From NCBI GenBank assembly GCA_951217055.1, contig OX578277.1, positions 66,248,388 through 66,312,387 of the forward strand: a DNA stretch of 64,000 nt, written 5' to 3'. Under the pieces are notes generated by a model. That model did no database searches. It saw only the letters and a list, made by a program, of their open reading frames with translations, and was not told the DNA's origin. Position 1 is the stretch's first letter; the number at the start of each line of letters is the position of its first letter. Positions 59,333 to 64,000 of the stretch are shown in pieces. The position numbers and the translations under genes are program-made. This stretch comes from Gerris lacustris (taxonomy: Eukaryota > Arthropoda > Insecta > Hemiptera > Gerridae).

Positions 59333-61143
59333 TTAGTCCAGGCAAATTAGTAATTAAAACAGCAAATAGAGGAAATTATTTATAAAGTTTTGAAACTTTG
59401 TGAAAACACTCTTAAGGGGTGTAGTAGTAAGAAACAGTAAAGTTCCCCTCTCTTAGGGGGTGGGGTTTTTTTTTTTTTTTTCACTTTTTACGCAAAACGG
59501 TTTATTTTTTTAAGAGAAGTGTTATTACCAAAAATATTTTTCACATAATTCTGAAAAAAAGGGCCTATGCATGTTTAAAGTGAGACATACCATTTTCGAG
59601 ATATTGTAGTTGGAAAAAGATAACATATCCATTAGCGAATCATCATATCTTAAATACAACTCTTCCGATTTTAATGAAATTTGGACGGCAGGTCACAATT
59701 AGCCCATTGTTGATCCCAAATAACTATCAACTTTCTGCTTCTGCGCCCATTATTTTATCTTCCACATGCATACATTTATTTACACCTTTATCTTCAAAAA
59801 TACTCAACTGATTATTAGAAAATTTAGATGGTTTGTCGAAAGTAACCCGCAGATAGCCCCAAATTAATTTCAACTGTCTACGCCCTTTATATTTGCTAAA
59901 TTGGATCTCTGTCTGCATGTCTTTCGATCAATTTTTTGTCAGTCAATGATGAATTAAAGTATCGTATTTAGCAAAATGTAAAGGGCGTAGACGGTTGAAA
60001 TTAATTTGTGGCTATCTGCGGGTTACTTTTGGCAAACCATCCAAATTTCATAATAATCAGCTGAGTACTTATGAAAATATAGGTGTAAATAAATGTATGT
60101 TTGTGCGCATGTGTAAGATAAAAAAATGGGTGCAGAAGGTTGAAACTTATATGGGATCTGTGACATTATTGATAATGACGTCATATCTCATTTAGTTGTA
60201 CTTTGTAGTAGGTTTTCAGAGTATCAGGAACTTCTTTTACATTTTCTGGCCATCCTTGTCTAATGAATGAAGATAGACATTTTAAATCAGAATCTATAGA
60301 AGTTTCATTTTTAAGTTAGAACATCATGGAATTACTAAAATATTGATTATTTTCTGTTAGTATACAAATCTGAGCTTCTATAACTTCATCGAGCAACTTA
60401 TCAAACTTTATCAAGTCTTGGTTACTTTTATGATGCATACTGTTTCTGGATAACGCATCAGCAATATGTAAATCACGACCAGGAACAAAAGTTAATTTGA
60501 TGTCGTATCTTTGAAGTCTAACAGGACATTGATGAAGTGGTTTTTTAAAAATTGGTAAAAGAGGTTTGTGATCGGTTTCAATTTCCACTCTTTTGCCATA
60601 TATAAATTGTTCAAATTTTTCACAGCCGAAAAGAATGGCTAAGCACTCCTTCTCAATTTGAGCAAACTGTTTTTGATTGTCGGTTAAAGACTTAGACGCA
60701 TAATAACAAGGTAAATCATTCTGAAGTAAACAGGCACCTAAACCTGATTGTGAACAATCGACTAACAATGGGCTAATTGTGACCCACAATCTAAAGTTCA
60801 TTAAAATTGGAAGAGTTGCTTTTAAGATATGATGGTTCGCTAATGGATATTTTATCTCTTTCCAACTACAATATCTCGAAAACGGCATGTCTCACTTAAA
60901 ACATGCATAGGCCCTTTTTTCAGAATTATGTGAAAAATATTTTTGGTAATAACACTTGTCTTAAAAAAATAAACTGTTATGCGTAAAAAGTGAAAAAAAG
61001 TAAATTTTGGACTTTAATGAGGGGGGGGGGGGGAGGGGGGAGCTTTACTGTTTCTTACTACTACACCCCTTAAGAGTGTTTTCACAAAATTTCAAAACTT
61101 AATAAATTATTTCCTCTATTATTCCTTATTTTCCTGGACTAAT
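59333..61143. mobile_element. Foldback element containing captured gypsy fragment
   Basis: Arms 59333-59710 and 60766-61143 are inverted copies, for example GGTGTAGTAGTAAGAAACAG with CTGTTTCTTACTACTACACC and GGTCACAATTAGCCCATTG with CAATGGGCTAATTGTGACC. Inside are a second palindrome (about 59720-60130, with GGTTACTTTTGGCAAACCAT against ATGGTTTGTCGAAAGTAACC) and a minus-strand gypsy RNase H fragment. The outer border is approximate and no clear target duplication was seen. Confidence 0.75.
60316..60888 (-). pseudogene. Ty3/gypsy RNase H fragment in a chimeric frame
   Basis: A 190-residue open frame. Residues 1 to about 42 (MPFSRYCSWKEIKYPLANHH and on to SPLL) are translated foldback-arm sequence. 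From VDCSQSGLGACLLQNDL it is gypsy RNase H: YYASKSL, QIEKECLAILFGCEKFEQFI, VEIETDHKPLLPIFKKPLH and DLHIADALSRN, giving the usual D, E, D residues. Between CPVRLQRYDIKL a few residues usual in this family are missing, consistent with deletion between two RLQR repeats. Reverse transcriptase upstream and integrase downstream are absent. The frame is a fossil; its openness shows it is fairly recent, not that it is used. Confidence 0.8.
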
Positions 61144-62508
61144 TGGGTATTATATAATAGTTCAAAAAATCACATTCCACACAGGTTTCATAATATATAT
61201 ATAATAAATAATATATATTTCAACCCTTTTAAGTCTTCATGACTAATCCAATACATAATTTACTTATTAAATTACACAGGCAATTAACGTATTAACATTT
61301 TTGCTATAATCCTCGAGAGAATTTGAGTCTAAGTGATTATATAATAACAACTGCTATTTTTCTATCCTAAATTGTTAAGACCTGTTTGGTATCTTACTTT
61401 TTAATTTTTTTGTTGGTCAATTTATTTTTTCCTGCTCTTGGCTGTTGTTTTTCTGCAGATAAAACACCTTCAGTAATGATTCCAAAGTTGCAAAACCTTG
61501 GCTCTGCAAGATAAATATAATCTTTAACTATTGTTTCTACATTTCTTGATATTTTTCTAATTATGCTCTGCAAGCATTTTACTTTTAATCTGTGCTCGTG
61601 TTTAATAAGAACAAGCTCTTCTTTCATTTGATAAATCTATTCTTCACATGAAATATTTTATAAAAATAGTAAAATTATTATTTTGGGGAGAATGACTTAA
61701 TTTGTATTTTTTTTTCTTTTTTTTTGAGTAATTAAATTGACTTGTAATTTTATGATTGGAAAGATTGTGTTATTTTATATTTTAAACAAAGAAAGTTATT
61801 TTTATACAAAATTATTTATTGCAGGACAGGATAATATTTATTATTAAATTGTATTTGTGTTTTTGTGAAGTGATAAACCCTTAAAGCAGGATATATTATA
61901 GAATTGTATTTCCTTTTCTGTGAAATGTTGATTTTTGTGCATTAGTTTTTTCGTGAACCCTTTTTTAGGGATAATATTAATTTCCTTTTATAGGATCACC
62001 AACTTAGTAATTAGGCTTATAAGCTTTTTTCACTTTACAATATATTATTATAGTATCAGATAAAATAATTAATATTGTGATAAGCGAATACTTAAATCTG
62101 CTTTTAATGTTAACATATATATTAGAAAACATGTTTTGTGCACTTACGATTTGACACAAATGACAATTCCCTGTCCTTAAAAAAAGAAATAATTTAAAAA
62201 ATAAATATTCAAATTAATGAATAAATTCAAACTGTACTTTTAGTACAAATTTAAAAGTGAAAAAATAGGATAAATTACATATTTTCAAGTTTCCCCTTGT
62301 GTCCATACTTATAAGGAATTATTATTTTTAATAATGGGGTATATTTTTGTGATTGTGAAAGAAAGTATCTTTATATTTCGTGTTATGTCACTGAAGGCAC
62401 TTTACCAGCCTCCACTGGACTAAGGCGAAGTGACCTTGTTAATCAATTTATTATTATGAATAAAATTATTAAAAAAATGTATGTATATCTTTCTTGTAGA
62501 TTATTATA
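61144..62508. other. Unannotated AT-rich sequence
   Basis: No recognisable gene. The minus-strand frame at 61394-61627 is lysine-rich without a family signature. Confidence 0.45.
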
Positions 62509-63550
62509 CAGGGTGGTCCAAAAGTCTCCCCTCCCCCTCTTAACTTTTGAACAGTTTGAGATAAATTAATGAAACTTGGGGGATCTCTACCATGCAAAGG
62601 GAAGTTTGTTTTCATGCAATCTCCCACTAGGGGCAACCACCCACTTTGCCCCCAGGCCACCCAACTTCAAAATTTCAAATTGGAATGTATATTTTTGAAA
62701 GCATATTTGGATTTTACGATGAAAAATAATAAACTTTTACTTGAAACTATTTTTCCTATCTCCAATATTTTGCCCCCTGCAGGGGGGCAAAGATAGCAAA
62801 TAACCCTTCTGAAATAGTAAAAAAATAACACTGATCGTTATAAAATCTAAATGATTGGAAATAAAGTAATGAAACTTAGGGGATCTGTACCATGGAAAGA
62901 GAAGTGTGCATTCATCTACTCGCGTACTAGGGGCAACCAGCATTTTGCCCCCAGGCGCTGAAATCTGCCATTTTTATACCTTAGCCCCCCAATAGTGGGC
63001 AAAATATTGGAGATAGAAAAAAAAGTTTGAAGTAAAATATTTTTATTTTTTGCCGTAGAATCTAAATCTGCTATCAAAAATATACACTCTTTGTTAAAAT
63101 TTTGAAGTTAGGTGGCCTGGGGGCAAAATGGGTGGTTGCCCCTACTGCGAGATTACATGAAAATAACCTTTCCTTTAAATGGTACGGATCCCCTATGTTT
63201 CATTACTTTATTTCCAATCGTTTAGATTTTACAATGCATTATCGGAAGGGTTATTTTGCTTTCTTTGCCCCCCTATAGGGGGCAAAATATTGGAAATAGA
63301 AAAAAAAGTTTTAAGTAAAATGTTATTATTTTTCACCGTAGAATTTAAATATGCTATCAAAAATATACACTCCAATTTGAAATTTTGGAGTTGGGTGGCC
63401 TGGTGGCAAAGTGGGTGGTTGCCCCTAGTGGGTGATTACATGAAAGCAAACTTCCCTATGCATGATAGAGATCCCCCAAGTTTCATTAATTTATCTCAAA
63501 CCGTTCAAAAGTTAAGAGGGGAGGGGGGGGGAGACTTTCGGACCACCCTG
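62509..63550. mobile_element. Multi-hairpin MITE, CAGGGTGGTCC ends
   Basis: Ends CAGGGTGGTCCAAAAGTCTC and GAGACTTTCGGACCACCCTG, with TATA outside both. Four related blocks alternate in orientation inside, each pairing GGGGCAACCACCC-type sequence with TTTTGCCCCC and GGGGGATCT, so the element is a nested set of hairpins. Open frames at 62469-62943 and 63179-63583 are by-products of this. Confidence 0.75.
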
Positions 63551-63757
63551 TATAATAAATACACAACATTTGATATATTTTAAATACCATATATCTCCCC
63601 TTTGAGATGAATACTGAAATTGAGGTAAATTACAAGGTTTGGCTCAGTTATCATCCTTCGAAAGAGCTTCTCAAGAGGTGGATCTCTAGCAAGTAGTTGT
63701 TATAAGATGCCTTGAAAGTTTTGTTGTTAAAAGTTTATAGTTTTAGGCCTTTCAACT

Positions 63758-63913
63758 ATGGACCTTGCCTTATATAGACCGTCTCTTCCTGAATTAGCAA
63801 AATCAGGATTTGGTGTTAATGAAAGAGGTTCATTAGGAAAGAACTATGATGTGAAGCATCTGGAATTTAAACTGAAACCAGAATTGTTTACTGTACCTAC
63901 TGCTGAAACCTAA
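63758..63913 (+). CDS. Unrecognised 51-residue open frame
   Basis: MDLALYRPSLPELAKSGFGV, NERGSLGKNYDVKHLEFKLK, then PELFTVPTAET and stop. Its composition is balanced and unlike the AT-driven frames nearby, so it could be a small exon or a retrocopy fragment. A second short frame just upstream (63608-63697: MNTEIEVNYKVWLSYHPSKE and onward) has a similar look. No splice context was identified and no family is recognised. Confidence 0.25.
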   Translation: MDLALYRPSLPELAKSGFGVNERGSLGKNYDVKHLEFKLKPELFTVPTAET

Positions 63914-64000
63914 CTTGATTAATTGAATCCTATTTTATTTTCTTGAAATTAGATTTCGTATCAACAAAATGTGAGACTGCTAAGAATATGTCAGTTCACC

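Noticed and set aside
63179..63583. 134-residue open frame
   Set aside because: Lies wholly within the multi-hairpin MITE and matches other blocks of the same element.
1..64000. CRISPR array or bacterial defence system
   Set aside because: No regularly spaced direct repeats with unique spacers; gene structure is eukaryotic with spliced exons.

Overview
The window is AT-rich nuclear DNA from an animal, almost certainly an arthropod and most likely an insect. It has spliced genes with very large introns and GT-AG junctions, and most of the rest is cut-and-paste DNA transposons, long foldback elements and retroelement remnants. I cannot name the species; no rRNA, tRNA gene, bacterial operon or CRISPR array is visible.

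Two host genes are supported, arranged head to head. On the minus strand, three exons (10115-10306, 4479-4623, 1146-1284) join in phase to give the first 158 residues of a BTB/BACK Kelch-family protein whose remaining exons lie beyond the left edge. On the plus strand, a TTD14-like gene (TRPL translocation defect 14) runs from 12916 to at least 37066, with eleven phase-compatible exons up to 47263. It has an N-terminal Walker A NTPase and the conserved TTD14 body, and its C-terminus could end in any of three ways. About 2.6 kb of repeat-bearing sequence separates the two start codons.

Mobile DNA by region. 1-10 kb: a piggyBac-like end, copy 1 of a four-copy Crypton-like family, a tRNA-like SINE, and a foldback whose interior holds a hAT element with a perfect 8-bp target duplication. 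12.9-47 kb, inside TTD14 introns: two Harbinger-like MITEs with TTA duplications, two pogo/Tigger-like elements, several foldbacks, and a nested stack in the largest intron (mariner split by a hAT-like element, which holds a third element and a 1.2-kb palindrome; the third element is itself split by another hAT with target duplication GTTATAAC). 42-64 kb: a palindromic tRNA-derived retroposon with a 13-bp duplication, a miniature LTR retrotransposon with about 117-bp LTRs, a short insertion flanked by a 25-bp duplication that copies sequence 7.4 kb away, a long-TIR transposon with transposase remnants, a foldback that has captured a Ty3/gypsy RNase H fragment, and a multi-hairpin MITE at the right end.

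All coordinates come from reading the sequence by eye. Exon junctions were chosen because each keeps phase with its neighbours and restores family-like protein sequence. Transposon ends are most reliable where a target duplication is quoted.
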